DNA of 36,702 bases from Methylobacterium sp. J-088. GTDB taxonomy: Bacteria; Pseudomonadota; Alphaproteobacteria; Rhizobiales; Beijerinckiaceae. Below the pieces are notes generated by a model. It worked only from the letters and a program-made list of their open reading frames with translations. It did no database searches and was not told where the DNA came from. Every line of letters starts with the position of its first letter. Positions within the stretch are counted from its first letter, which is position 1. Positions 26,463 to 36,066 of the stretch are shown one piece after another. A program made the position numbers and the translations under genes. Location of the stretch: positions 1 to 36,702 of the forward strand of contig NZ_JAKSYH010000016.1 in the NCBI RefSeq assembly GCF_022829295.1. Direction: 5' to 3'.

Positions 26463-27179
26463 TCAAGCCGGGGCGCGCGCGCGCGCCGCATCCAGCCGCT
26501 CCCGGGCGCCCGGGAGGGCGATTTCGGGCGCCTGCCGGCCGATCGCCAGGGCCCTATCGAGGATCGCGCAGGCCTCGGTCCAAGTGCCGATGACGAAGGG
26601 CGCCGCGCCCTCGGCGACCTCAGCGGCGCAGCGCGCATCCTCCCCGGCCCGTTGCGCGGCCGTGGCCGTTCGGGAGACGGCCGCGGTCAGGGCGCCCTCG
26701 CGCCAGCGCCGCGCCCGGGACGCCGCCTGCGCGCGTGCGCCGCCCCGCCACGCGGCCGAGCGCGCCGCCGCGAACGCCGTCGGCCAGTCCGGCGCCCCGG
26801 CGCAGGCCTCGGCGTCCTCCGCCATCCCGGCGAGGCTGCAGAGCGGCGCCAGGATGCGCCGGACGCTTTCGAGCGCCACCCGCCGGGTCCGCGCGGCCTC
26901 GATCTCCGGTGCGTCGGCGCTGCCGGACAGGCGCAGTACGAAGGCCAGCAGCTGCGTCCGCACGCCGTCCGGCATGGCGTCGTTCAGCCCGAGGGCGTAG
27001 GCGGCGATCGGCCGCGAGAAGCAGGGCGGGCAATCCGTGCTGGAGCGGATCGCCCGGTAGGGCAGACCCGCGGCCACCATCGCCGCCTCGTTGATGCAGG
27101 TTCCGCCGTCAGGGCCGGGGAAGGGGTGCGATCCGGCAAGCAGGCGCCAGTTCAGGATCGTCTCGAAGTCGGGATGCAT
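26463..27179 (-). CDS. Conserved protein of unknown function
   Basis: This 238-residue product starts MHPDFETILNWRLLAGSHPF and continues with GPDGGTCINEAAMVAAGLPY, SSTDCPPCFSRPIAAYALGLND and a helical, alanine-rich remainder. I recognise the block GPDGGTCINEAA...CPPCFSRPI as a recurring uncharacterised alphaproteobacterial family, but know of no function. Three cysteines (TCINEAA, DCPPC) are noteworthy as possible metal or disulfide sites. The ATG at 27179 is preferred over an open frame extending 62 codons further, which is low-complexity and overlaps nicO. It lies 61 bases downstream of the NicO-type gene on the same strand and may be in its operon. Confidence 0.75.
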   Translation of the reverse strand: MHPDFETILNWRLLAGSHPFPGPDGGTCINEAAMVAAGLPYRAIRSSTDCPPCFSRPIAAYALGLNDAMPDGVRTQLLAFVLRLSGSADAPEIEAARTRRVALESVRRILAPLCSLAGMAEDAEACAGAPDWPTAFAAARSAAWRGGARAQAASRARRWREGALTAAVSRTATAAQRAGEDARCAAEVAEGAAPFVIGTWTEACAILDRALAIGRQAPEIALPGARERLDAARARAPA

Positions 27180-27240
27180 CGGCGCGCTCTCCGTCTCGGG
27201 CACGCAGCGTGGCACGCAAAGGGATGGTTGGCGAGGCCCC

Positions 27241-28233
27241 TCAGCCGCCCAAGGCCGGCGCGAGGCCCGAGAGCATCGCCGTGCCGAGCACCAGCACGAA
27301 GGCGGCGGCCACCAGTTCGAGGCCGCCGAGCGCCAGAAGGCCGACCCGCCCTCGCCCGCCCGCAAGGCGCAGGGCCGCCCGCTTGGCGAAGACCGCGAAG
27401 CCGGCCAGCGCTGTGGTGGTCAACGCCGTCCCCAGCGCCATGGCGAGCACGGCCAGCACGCCCGCCCCGGGGACGCCCTGCGACACCGCGAAGACCAGAA
27501 CCAGCACCGCCCCCGCGCAAGGGCGCGAGCCAGCAGCCAGGACGACACCGGCCCGCTCGCGCCACGTATCCATCGTCTCAAGGGCTTCCGGTCCGGGCAG
27601 GTGGCTGCAGCCGGGCCCGCATCGGGCGTCGAGATGGACCAGGCGCCCGGCCTTGCGCCATGTCAGCACCAGCCCGATCAGGGCGACGAGGGCGAAGCTC
27701 GCGGTCTCGATCACGGCGCCGGCCCGTGTGATGCCGGCCGCCGTGGCGTTCAGGATCAGGCTGCCGATCCCCACGATCGCCCCGGCCACGAGTGCCTGAA
27801 GCAAAGCCGCGCAGAGGCTCAGCGCGCAGCCGCGCCGGAACGCCCGCTCGCCCGCCAGGATGTACCCGGCGATCACCGCCTTGCCGTGCCCCGGGCCGGC
27901 GGCGTGGAACACGCCGTACGCGAAGGCGAGGCCGACCAGCGGGCTCCAGCTGCCGCCGCCCCGCAGCGCCATGACCGCCGCGTTGAGGCTGCGCGAAAAG
28001 CTGGCCTGCAGCGCCAGGATTATCCCCCCGAGACCGGTCGCCGCTGGGGCCGCTTCGCGAAAGCCGATGCCGAAGGGCGAGCGCGGCGGCGCGCCGGTGA
28101 GGCCGGGCGCCACGAGCCATGCGGTCCCAGCCGCCAGGAGCGCGGCGAGCCCGATGGCCAGCGCCATGAGGCCGAGCCTCACGCCCAGCCGTCCAGCCCC
28201 GGCGGGGGCGGCGATCCCGATGCCTAGGGACAC
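27241..28233 (-). CDS. NicO-type nickel/cobalt efflux protein
   Basis: The 330-residue membrane protein matches the NicO/RcnA-like family: a first membrane segment near 15-40, then the hallmark AYGVFHAAGPGHGKAVIAGYIL with the conserved H-x-x-x-PGHGK motif, SLCAALLQALVAGAIVG, and a second half with GSRPCAGAVLVLVFAVSQG. The cytosolic loop contains HLDARCGPGCSHLPG, a short cysteine/histidine cluster in place of the long histidine-rich loop seen in E. coli RcnA. The GTG start at 28233 overlaps the end of the DUF1007 gene by 10 bases, indicating coupled translation; the frame is open upstream but out of family. Confidence 0.85.
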   Translation of the reverse strand: MSLGIGIAAPAGAGRLGVRLGLMALAIGLAALLAAGTAWLVAPGLTGAPPRSPFGIGFREAAPAATGLGGIILALQASFSRSLNAAVMALRGGGSWSPLVGLAFAYGVFHAAGPGHGKAVIAGYILAGERAFRRGCALSLCAALLQALVAGAIVGIGSLILNATAAGITRAGAVIETASFALVALIGLVLTWRKAGRLVHLDARCGPGCSHLPGPEALETMDTWRERAGVVLAAGSRPCAGAVLVLVFAVSQGVPGAGVLAVLAMALGTALTTTALAGFAVFAKRAALRLAGGRGRVGLLALGGLELVAAAFVLVLGTAMLSGLAPALGG

Positions 28234-28898
28234 GCGACGAGCACCCGGCTTGAGTACTGCACGCCGTAGGTCGAGGCGGCGGTCAACGCCTCGAAGAAGG
28301 CCTCGGTCATGCCCGGGGATCCGGCTTCGGCGGTCTTCGGCTGCTCGGTCTTCGGGCGGGTTACGGTGGCGGCGCAGCCCTGCGGCGCGCCGGCCAGCGT
28401 CGCGGCTTCGGACCCTTCGGCGAACGAGAAGGCGACGAAGTAGGTCGGGTCGTAGACCTCCAGGGCGGCAACCCCCCGCCCCTGCTGGACCGGGGTCTTG
28501 AGCGGCAGCAGGAAGGTCATGACCAGCGCCTTGTCCTCCATGCGGGCCGCCGGCTCCTTCGGATCGGCGAAGGCCTGCTCCTTGCCGCCGACCTTCAGCT
28601 TCGTGAAGTAGCCGAACTCGGCGAGGTTGGCGGTGTTCTCGGCCGCGAGCCCGGCGAGTTCGTCGGGGCTGAGCTTGCCGTCCTTGTTGGTGTCGAGGCC
28701 CTGCGTGACGAAGGCGGTGTATTCGGGATCGAAGCTCCACGTGTCGCGCACGCCGACGAGCTTGCCGTTCTCGTAGACGAGCTGCGCCTTGGCGGTCACC
28801 CAGACGTGCGGGTGCGCGGACGCTCCGGTGGCCGCGCAGGCGAGGATGGCGGCCAGGGCGGCGGCGCGAAGGCTTTGGCAGTGCGCGGCGATCGGCAT
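28224..28898 (-). CDS. DUF1007 family periplasmic protein
   Basis: The 224-residue product has a clear signal peptide (RAAALAAILACAATGASA, cleavage before HPHVWV) and the family opening HPHVWVTAKAQLVYENG. An EF-hand-like segment DTNKDGKLSPDEL lies at about residues 70-82. DUF1007 proteins are regularly encoded beside NicO-type transporters, and here the gene overlaps nicO. A role in periplasmic metal binding or delivery is a reasonable inference, not shown. The last residues (YSSRVLVACP) include a cysteine. The mature N-terminus would expose histidines that could bind Ni or Co. Confidence 0.87.
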   Translation of the reverse strand: MPIAAHCQSLRAAALAAILACAATGASAHPHVWVTAKAQLVYENGKLVGVRDTWSFDPEYTAFVTQGLDTNKDGKLSPDELAGLAAENTANLAEFGYFTKLKVGGKEQAFADPKEPAARMEDKALVMTFLLPLKTPVQQGRGVAALEVYDPTYFVAFSFAEGSEAATLAGAPQGCAATVTRPKTEQPKTAEAGSPGMTEAFFEALTAASTYGVQYSSRVLVACP

Positions 28899-28975
28899 GG
28901 ACGGGAGGCGCTCGCGGCAGGAGGAACCGGTGCTCCTTCCTGTCGCCCCGGTTGGGCGAAAGCGAGGCGCTGCGC

Positions 28976-29887
28976 CTACTCGCCCGCGTCCAGGCCCATG
29001 AGCTGGAAGCTCACCCGCAGGTCGTTCGACATCGGGATGTCGAGGCGCTCGCCGTTGGGCAGGCGCTTGAGGAACCAGCGCTCGTAGGTCCAGCGCAAAG
29101 CCCGGGACTCGGCGAGCCGCGTGAAGGTCTGCTGCACGATCCCGGCGAGTTCCGGATCGTCCTTGCGGAACATGATTCCGTAGGGCTCGTAGGAGAGCTT
29201 GTCGGGCAGGACCGTGTAGTTCGCCCCGTCCTGGGCGTCGGTGGCGATCAGCCCGTAGAGCAGCACGTCGTCGGTGGCGAAGGCGTCGGCCTTGCCGGCC
29301 TTCACCATCGCGTAGGAGGCGGCGTGATCGGGAGCCGTCACCACCTGCGCGGCGATCTTCAGCCGGGCGAGCTGGTCGCGCAGGGCCTTCTCATTGGTGG
29401 TGCCCGTGGTGACCACCACAATCTTGCCGGCGAGATCCCGGTAGGAGGCGATGCCGGCGCCCCGCTTCACGAGGAGCTGCGTGGCGCTGATGTAATCCAC
29501 CGGCGAGAAGGCGACCTGCTTGCGCCGCTCGGAATTGGCGGTGGTCGAGCCGCATTCGAGGTCGATCTTGCCGGAGGTCACCGCCTCGATGCGGGTCTCG
29601 GCGCTGACCGGGGCATAGCGGATCTTCACGGGCCGGCCGATCGCCGTCTGGACGTCGTCCGCGATCTCGCCGCAGAGATCGAGGGCGTAGCCGATCGCCC
29701 TCGGGCTGCCGTCCGGATTCCTGCCGGCCACGAAGGAGAACGGCACCGAGCTTTCCCGATAGCCAAGCACGATCTCGCCGCGTTCGGCGACGCTCTTGAA
29801 TGTGCCGGTGAGCACCTCCACGGCGGAAGCCGGGGATGCACCCACCAGCGCCAGGATAATCGCTGCCGCGAGACGCATCGTCATCAT
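28976..29887 (-). CDS. Amino-acid-type ABC transporter substrate-binding protein (orphan)
   Basis: A periplasmic binding protein of family 3, similar in pattern to glutamate/aspartate binding proteins. It has a signal peptide (AAAIILALVGASPASA), then GTFKSVAERGEIVLGYRESSVPFSF, GYALDLCGEIADDV, DLECGSTTANSERRKQVAFS and a C-terminal lobe with DAFATDDVLLYGL. The mature protein is about 285 residues. No permease or ATPase gene is adjacent, so it would need a partner elsewhere; dctA, a transporter of C4-dicarboxylates, is the next gene upstream. Start chosen at ATG 29887 (MMTMRLA), with 29884 or 29878 also possible. Confidence 0.85.
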   Translation of the reverse strand: MMTMRLAAAIILALVGASPASAVEVLTGTFKSVAERGEIVLGYRESSVPFSFVAGRNPDGSPRAIGYALDLCGEIADDVQTAIGRPVKIRYAPVSAETRIEAVTSGKIDLECGSTTANSERRKQVAFSPVDYISATQLLVKRGAGIASYRDLAGKIVVVTTGTTNEKALRDQLARLKIAAQVVTAPDHAASYAMVKAGKADAFATDDVLLYGLIATDAQDGANYTVLPDKLSYEPYGIMFRKDDPELAGIVQQTFTRLAESRALRWTYERWFLKRLPNGERLDIPMSNDLRVSFQLMGLDAGE

Positions 29888-30010
29888 CCGCTCGTTCGAG
29901 GCGCACCTGGGGGTGCCAGCAAGCTCACACATCGTCGACGAAGAGGGCTGGGGGCAACCTCACGCTCCGTCCCCTCTGCGAAATCTGACCCGTCTCAGTA
30001 TGAAGGACTT

Positions 30011-30034
30011 CTCCCTCCCCCTTGTGGGGAGGAG
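30011..30034 (-). other. Hairpin downstream of dctA
   Basis: CTCC-C-TCCCC on the left pairs with GGGGAGGAG on the right around CTTGT, with one bulge. On the minus strand it follows the dctA stop by about 70 bases. There is no T-run, so it could be a Rho-assisted end, an mRNA stabilising structure or a dispersed repeat. Confidence 0.4.
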
Positions 30035-30104
30035 AGCGTGCCGCGTCCGACGATCAGGGACCATCGTAGCCTATGGATCAGGCTCCACGACGAGACCTGT
30101 CCCG

Positions 30105-31385
30105 TTACTCCGCCGGCGACGGCACGGTCCCCATATGGTCGAGCCGCTGATCCGTGGCGGTGAGCTGCCCCTCCCATTTGGCCACCGCCACCGTGGCGAC
30201 GCTGTTGCCGAGCACGTTGGTGGCCGAGCGGCCCATGTCGAGGAACTGGTCGATGCCGATGATCAGCAGCAGTCCCGCCTCCGGGATGTTGAAGTGCGAC
30301 AGCGTCGCCGAGATCACCACCAGCGAGGCGCGCGGCACGCCGGCCATGCCCTTGGAGGTCACCATCAACAGCAGCAGCATCGTGAGCTGCTGACCCCAGG
30401 TCAGCGGGATGTTGTAGGCCTGCGCGATGAACATCACCGCGAAGGTGCAGTACATCATCGAGCCGTCGAGGTTGAACGAGTAGCCCATCGGCAGCACGAA
30501 CGAGGTGATGCGGTTCGGGACGCCGAAGGTCTCGAGGTTCGTCAGCATCTTCGGGTAGGCCGCCTCGCTCGACGCGGTCGAGAAGGCGAGCACGAAGGGC
30601 TCCTTGATCAGGTTGAACAGCCGCACGATGCCGCCGCCGCCGAGCAGCAGGAAGCCGACGCCCATCAGCAGGGCCCAGAGCACGCCGAGGCCGATGTAGA
30701 ACTCGATGAGGAACTTGCCGTAGGTCACCAGCACGCCGATGCCCTGCGTGGTGATCGTGGCCGCGATGGCGGCGAACACCGCCACGGGGGCGAACATCAT
30801 CACGTAGCCCGTCACCTTCAGCATGACGTCGGCCACGCCCTCGATGCCCTTCGCAAGGAGTTGCCCCTTCTCGCCGAGCGCCGCGAGGCCCACGCCGAAG
30901 AAGATCGAGAAGACCACGATCTGCAGGATCTCGTTGTTGGCCATCGCCTCGACGGCGCTCTTCGGCACGAGGTGCGTGACGAATTCCTTGAGCGAGAGCG
31001 AGGCTGCTTTGAGGCCCGTGCCGGCGCCGGCATCGGGCAGCGGCAGATTCAGGTTCACGCCCGGCTGCATGAGGTTGACCAGGACCAGGCCCAGCATCAG
31101 CGAGCAGAACGAGGCGCCGACGAACCAGAGCAGCGCCTTGCCGCCGACCCGGCCCACGGAGGCGGTGTCCCCGAGATGCGCGATCCCCACCACGAGCGTC
31201 GAGAACACCAGCGGCGCGATGATCATCTTGATCAGCCGCAGGAACACGTCGGAAATCAGCGCGATGTAGCCGGCGATCTCCTTCGCCGTCTGTGGATCCG
31301 GCCAGGTGATGCTGCAGGCATAGCCCACCGCGATCCCGAGGAGCATCCCGATGAAGATCATCGTCGTGAGTCGTGAACCCTTCAT
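30105..31385 (-). CDS. dctA: C4-dicarboxylate/amino acid:cation symporter DctA
   Basis: DctA imports succinate, fumarate and malate, or sometimes aspartate, with sodium or protons. The 426-residue protein has the dicarboxylate/amino acid symporter signatures: FLRLIKMIIAPLVFSTLVVGIAHLGD near the N-terminus, AFSTASSEAAYPKML (serine-rich re-entrant loop), FVLPMGYSFNLDGSMMY and the C-terminal FLDMGRSATNVLGNSVATVAVAKWEG. All substrate-loop regions look intact. Rhizobial DctA is about 440 residues. A sigma-54-like promoter is found upstream; the regulators DctB and DctD are not in this window. Confidence 0.93.
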   Translation of the reverse strand: MKGSRLTTMIFIGMLLGIAVGYACSITWPDPQTAKEIAGYIALISDVFLRLIKMIIAPLVFSTLVVGIAHLGDTASVGRVGGKALLWFVGASFCSLMLGLVLVNLMQPGVNLNLPLPDAGAGTGLKAASLSLKEFVTHLVPKSAVEAMANNEILQIVVFSIFFGVGLAALGEKGQLLAKGIEGVADVMLKVTGYVMMFAPVAVFAAIAATITTQGIGVLVTYGKFLIEFYIGLGVLWALLMGVGFLLLGGGGIVRLFNLIKEPFVLAFSTASSEAAYPKMLTNLETFGVPNRITSFVLPMGYSFNLDGSMMYCTFAVMFIAQAYNIPLTWGQQLTMLLLLMVTSKGMAGVPRASLVVISATLSHFNIPEAGLLLIIGIDQFLDMGRSATNVLGNSVATVAVAKWEGQLTATDQRLDHMGTVPSPAE

Positions 31386-31448
31386 CGGACGGCTCCTCGC
31401 CTTGGCGCGGGATGCGGGATGAACGCATCTTAAAGTTCGTTAACGTGA

Positions 31449-31464
31449 CGCAGGAATTGCGCCA
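31449..31464 (-). promoter_or_regulatory. Possible sigma-54 promoter of dctA
   Basis: On the minus strand TGGCGCAATTCCTGCG has GG and GC separated by ten bases and keeps the TGGC and TGC blocks of the -24/-12 consensus, but misses several other positions. It would place the transcript start about 50 bases before the dctA ATG. dctA is sigma-54 dependent in rhizobia. Confidence 0.35.
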
Positions 31465-31631
31465 TGCGCAAGCCCATTCGGGGGGCGTGACTCGAGTCTT
31501 CGACTGTTTTCACGCGACGCTTCCACGGGGATGAAACCAGTGGCCCGCGTGCTACGGCTGCGGTACGGGACTTGCCCTGCCAAGCTGCCTGCTGTTTCAA
31601 CAGGCGGCCCGGAACCTGCGCGCGAGAGTAC

Positions 31632-32549
31632 ATGGACGTCTTCGTACAGCAGCTCATCAATGGGCTGACGCTCGGCTCGATCTATGGTCTGATCGCCATC
31701 GGCTACACGATGGTGTTCGGCATCATCGGCATGGTGAACTTCGCCCATGGCGACGTCTTCATGGTCTCGTGCTTCATCGCGCTGATCACCTTCCTGCTGC
31801 TGACCACTTGGCTCGGAATCAGCTCGATCGCGCTGGCCTTCCTGGTAGTGCTGGTGGTCGCCATGGTACTGACCGCGCTCTGGGGCTGGGCGATCGAGCG
31901 CATCGCCTACCGACCCTTGCGCGGCTCGTTCCGGCTGGCGCCGCTGATCTCGGCGATCGGCGTGTCGATCTTCCTGTCGAACTTCGTGCAGGTGGTGCAG
32001 GGCGCACGCAACAAGCCAACCCCGCCGATGTTCTCGGGCGGCATCACCCTGTTCGAGCGCGACGGCTACGCGGTGTTCCTGGCCTGGAAGCAGGTGCTGA
32101 TCATGGCGGTGACCGCCGTGCTGCTCACCGGCTTCTGGTATCTCGTGCAGCGCACGCCGTTCGGCCGGGCGCAGCGCGCCTGCGAGCAGGACCGCAAGAT
32201 GGCGGCGCTCCTGGGCATCGACGTCGACCGCACGATCTCGCTGACCTTCGTGCTCGGCGCCGCCCTGGCGGCGGTCGCGGGCGTCCTCTACCTGATGTAC
32301 TACGGCGTCGTGTCCTTCTCCGACGGGTTCGTGCCCGGCGTGAAGGCGTTCACGGCGGCGGTGCTGGGCGGGATCGGCTCGCTCCCCGGGGCCGTGCTCG
32401 GCGGCCTGATCATCGGATTGATCGAGACCTTCTGGTCGGCCTACTTCTCCATCGAGTACAAGGACGTGGCCGCCTTCTCGATCCTCGCGATCGTGCTGAT
32501 CTTCATGCCCTCGGGCATCCTGGGCCGGCCCGAGGTCGAGAAGGTCTGA
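31632..32549 (+). CDS. livH: Branched-chain amino acid ABC transporter permease LivH
   Basis: LivH is one of two membrane subunits of the high-affinity leucine/isoleucine/valine importer. The 305-residue protein starts [41 protein letters not shown], the diagnostic family N-terminus (key block [19 protein letters not shown]), with about eight membrane segments and the ATPase-contact loop [22 protein letters not shown] 31632 was chosen because it begins exactly at this conserved sequence. The TGA overlaps the livM start (TGATG). Confidence 0.95.
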   Translation: MDVFVQQLINGLTLGSIYGLIAIGYTMVFGIIGMVNFAHGDVFMVSCFIALITFLLLTTWLGISSIALAFLVVLVVAMVLTALWGWAIERIAYRPLRGSFRLAPLISAIGVSIFLSNFVQVVQGARNKPTPPMFSGGITLFERDGYAVFLAWKQVLIMAVTAVLLTGFWYLVQRTPFGRAQRACEQDRKMAALLGIDVDRTISLTFVLGAALAAVAGVLYLMYYGVVSFSDGFVPGVKAFTAAVLGGIGSLPGAVLGGLIIGLIETFWSAYFSIEYKDVAAFSILAIVLIFMPSGILGRPEVEKV

Positions 32550-33942
32550 TGGCTGCCTCGCAGACTGCCCTTCCCGGCTCCGTCATGGCCGGCATCCTGC
32601 GCGACTGCGCCCTCTACGCCCTCGTCGCCTTCGGCCTGTGCGTGCCGATCATCGCCTACCGCACCGATCCCGGGCCGGGGACAGATCTGGTACTCGTGCC
32701 GCGCTGGGGTCTGGTGGCGGCGCTCTGCGCGGCGGTCTTCGTGCTTCGCCTCGTCCAGCGGCTCGTGCTGCTGCGCCGGGATGCCCGGCGGGCTCTGACC
32801 CCCGCCCCGACCCAGGCGACCGAGGCGGTCCACGGCGAGCCCGACGCCGGCCAGAAGAACTCGAAGCTCGGCCTCTGGCTGTTCGTCGCCGTCGCGCTGA
32901 CCCTCCCGATCCTCTCCACCCTGGCGACCGGCGGCCTGTCCTCGGCGCGCTACTGGATCGATCTCGGCATCCTGATCCTGACCTACGTCATGCTCGGCTG
33001 GGGCCTGAACATCGTGGTCGGCCTCGCGGGGCTGCTCGACCTCGGCTACGTCGCCTTCTACGCGGTCGGCGCCTATTCCTACGCGCTTCTGTCGACAACC
33101 TTCGGCCTGTCGTTCTGGATCTGCCTGCCGCTGGCCGGCCTGTTCGCCGGCCTGTGGGGGATGATCCTGGGCTTCCCCGTCCTGCGCCTGCGCGGCGATT
33201 ACCTCGCCATCGTGACCCTGGCCTTCGGTGAGATCATCCGCCTCGTGCTGATCAACTGGACCGACGTGACCGGGGGCGGGGCCGGCATCTCGTCGATCCC
33301 CCGGGCGACCTTCTTCGGGATCCCGTTCACGGCGGGCGACGACGGATTCGCCGCGACCTTCGGCATCCCGTTCGATTCGATGCACCGGCTCGTGTTCCTG
33401 TACTACCTGATCCTGGGGCTCGCCCTGATCACCAACTTCGTGACCCTGCGCCTGCGTCGCCTGCCGATCGGTCGCGCCTGGGAGGCCCTGCGCGAGGACG
33501 AGATCGCCTGCCGGTCGCTCGGGATCGACACGACGGCGACCAAGCTCACGGCCTTCGCGCTGGGCGCGGCCTTCGGGGGTATCGCCGGATCGTTCTTCGC
33601 CGTGCGCCAGGGCTTCATCAGCCCTGAGAGCTTCAACTTTCTGGAGAGCGCCATCATCCTGGCGATCGTCGTGCTCGGCGGCATGGGCAGCCAGGTCGGC
33701 GTCGCCATCGCGGCCGTGGCGATGGTCGGCGGGCCCGAGATGCTGCGCAACCTCGGCTTCCTGAAGGCCGTGTTCGGCGAGGGCTTCGATCCGAACGAGT
33801 ACCGCCTGTTGCTGTTCGGGCTCGCCATGGTGGCCATGATGGTCTGGCGACCGCGCGGGCTGATCTCGGAGCGCCTGCCCTCGGTGTCGCTGGGCAAGCG
33901 CCGCGCCGTCTCGGGCGCGCATGTGAGCGAGGGGCACGGCTG

Positions 33943-33943
<1 letters not shown>
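32549..33943 (+). CDS. livM: Branched-chain amino acid ABC transporter permease LivM
   Basis: LivM pairs with LivH in the membrane. The 464-residue protein has an N-terminal region of about 130 residues with two membrane segments and a polar linker, like the extension in E. coli LivM, then the core beginning [36 protein letters not shown]. The EAA-like ATPase contact is [19 protein letters not shown]. The conserved [14 protein letters not shown] motif and GGMGSQVG region are intact. ATG 32549 overlaps the livH stop, and its own TGA overlaps the livG start at 33943. Confidence 0.95.
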
Positions 33944-34844
<901 letters not shown>

Positions 34845-34848
<4 letters not shown>

Positions 34849-35642
34849 GCGTCGCCGGCATCAACGTCCTGGTCGAGGAGACCCGGGCGATCCAGGCGGG
34901 CCAGAAGCCGCCGCTTCTCGCGGTGCGGGATGTCTCGACCTATTACGGCAGCGTCGCCACCCTGCGCGGGGTCGATCTGGATGTCGCCGCGGGCGAGATC
35001 GTCACGCTGATCGGCGCCAACGGCGCCGGCAAGTCGACCCTGATGATGACGATCTTCGGCAGCCCGCAGGCGCGCTCGGGGACGATCACGTATGACGGGC
35101 GCGATATCACCCGGATGCCGACCCACGCCATCGCCCGGCTCGGCATCGCCCAGTCGCCGGAGGGCCGGCGCGTCTTCCCGCGCATGAGCGTCTACGAAAA
35201 TCTCCAGATGGGCGCGGCGCTCCACGATGGGCGCTTCTTCGCCGAGGATCTCGAGAAGGTCTGCACCCTGTTCCCCCGGGTGAAGGAGCGGCTGACCCAG
35301 CGCGCCGGCACCATGTCGGGGGGCGAGCAGCAGATGCTGGCCATTGCACGCGCCCTGATGAGCCGCCCGCGCCTTCTGCTCCTCGATGAACCGTCGCTGG
35401 GTCTGGCGCCGCTCGTCGTGAAGGGCATCTTCGACGCGATCCGGGAACTCAACCGGACCGAGGGCATGACGATCTTCCTCGTGGAGCAGAACGCCTATCA
35501 CGCGCTCAAGCTCGCCCATCGCGGCTACGTGCTGGTCAACGGCCGGGTCACGATGAGCGGCACGGGCCGCGCGCTGCTCGACGATCCGAACGTCCAGGCC
35601 GCCTATCTGGAGGGGGGCCATACCGGCCCGGTCGGGGCATGA
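34845..35642 (+). CDS. livF: Branched-chain amino acid ABC transporter ATP-binding protein LivF
   Basis: LivF is the second ATPase of the importer. The 265-residue protein has a 25-residue lead, then LLAVRDVSTYYGSVATLRGV, Walker A GANGAGKST, the signature MSGGEQQMLAIARALMSRP, Walker B LLLLDEPSLGLAP and LVEQNAYHALKLAHRGYVL, the usual LivF switch region. ATG 34845 overlaps the livG stop (ATGA) and is preferred to the long open frame upstream, which lies inside livG. Its TGA overlaps the start of the next gene. Confidence 0.96.
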
Positions 35643-36016
35643 CCATGCTGCAGGGGATTCTGTTCGAGGAAGAATCGGCTTGGCTGTTCCTGCTCGTCAC
35701 CGTGGTGATGGGCGGCTGGGCCGGCTGGATGGCCGCGCGCGGCATCGCCCGGGGCTGGCGGCCGTTCTGGCAATGCGCCCTGGCGCTGCTCCTCGTGGCG
35801 GCCGCCGTGCGCTTCATCCACTATGCCCTGTTTTCGGGCACGCTGCTGTCGCCGCACTACTATGCGATCGACGCCGTGGTGGTCATGATCATCGGCGCGG
35901 CGGGCTTCCGCTACACGCGGACGCGCCAGATGACGAGCCAGTACCGCTGGCTCTACGAGAAGACCTCACCGCTGACATGGCGCGAACGGGCGCCGGAGGC
36001 GGGCGGGGTCCGATGA
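35639..36016 (+). CDS. Small membrane protein of the liv operon (DUF6867-like)
   Basis: The 125-residue protein has three hydrophobic segments (about 15-33, 45-63, 75-92) and a basic C-terminus with RQMTSQYRWLYEKTSPLTWRER. I recall this small protein as a regular companion of liv genes in Rhizobiales, annotated as DUF6867, but the number is from memory. Its function is not known. It starts with ATG overlapping the livF stop, so it is co-translated with the transporter. It could help assembly or regulation of the importer (inference). Confidence 0.75.
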   Translation: MTMLQGILFEEESAWLFLLVTVVMGGWAGWMAARGIARGWRPFWQCALALLLVAAAVRFIHYALFSGTLLSPHYYAIDAVVVMIIGAAGFRYTRTRQMTSQYRWLYEKTSPLTWRERAPEAGGVR

Positions 36017-36066
36017 GTGCGGCCGGATCCGCACGTGCGGTCCTGACGATCAAGGGGAAGTACGCG

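Noticed and set aside
31430..31443. TTAA-N6-TTAA near the dctA promoter as a CtrA box
   Set aside because: The spacing is six, not seven, bases, and dctA has no cell-cycle context.
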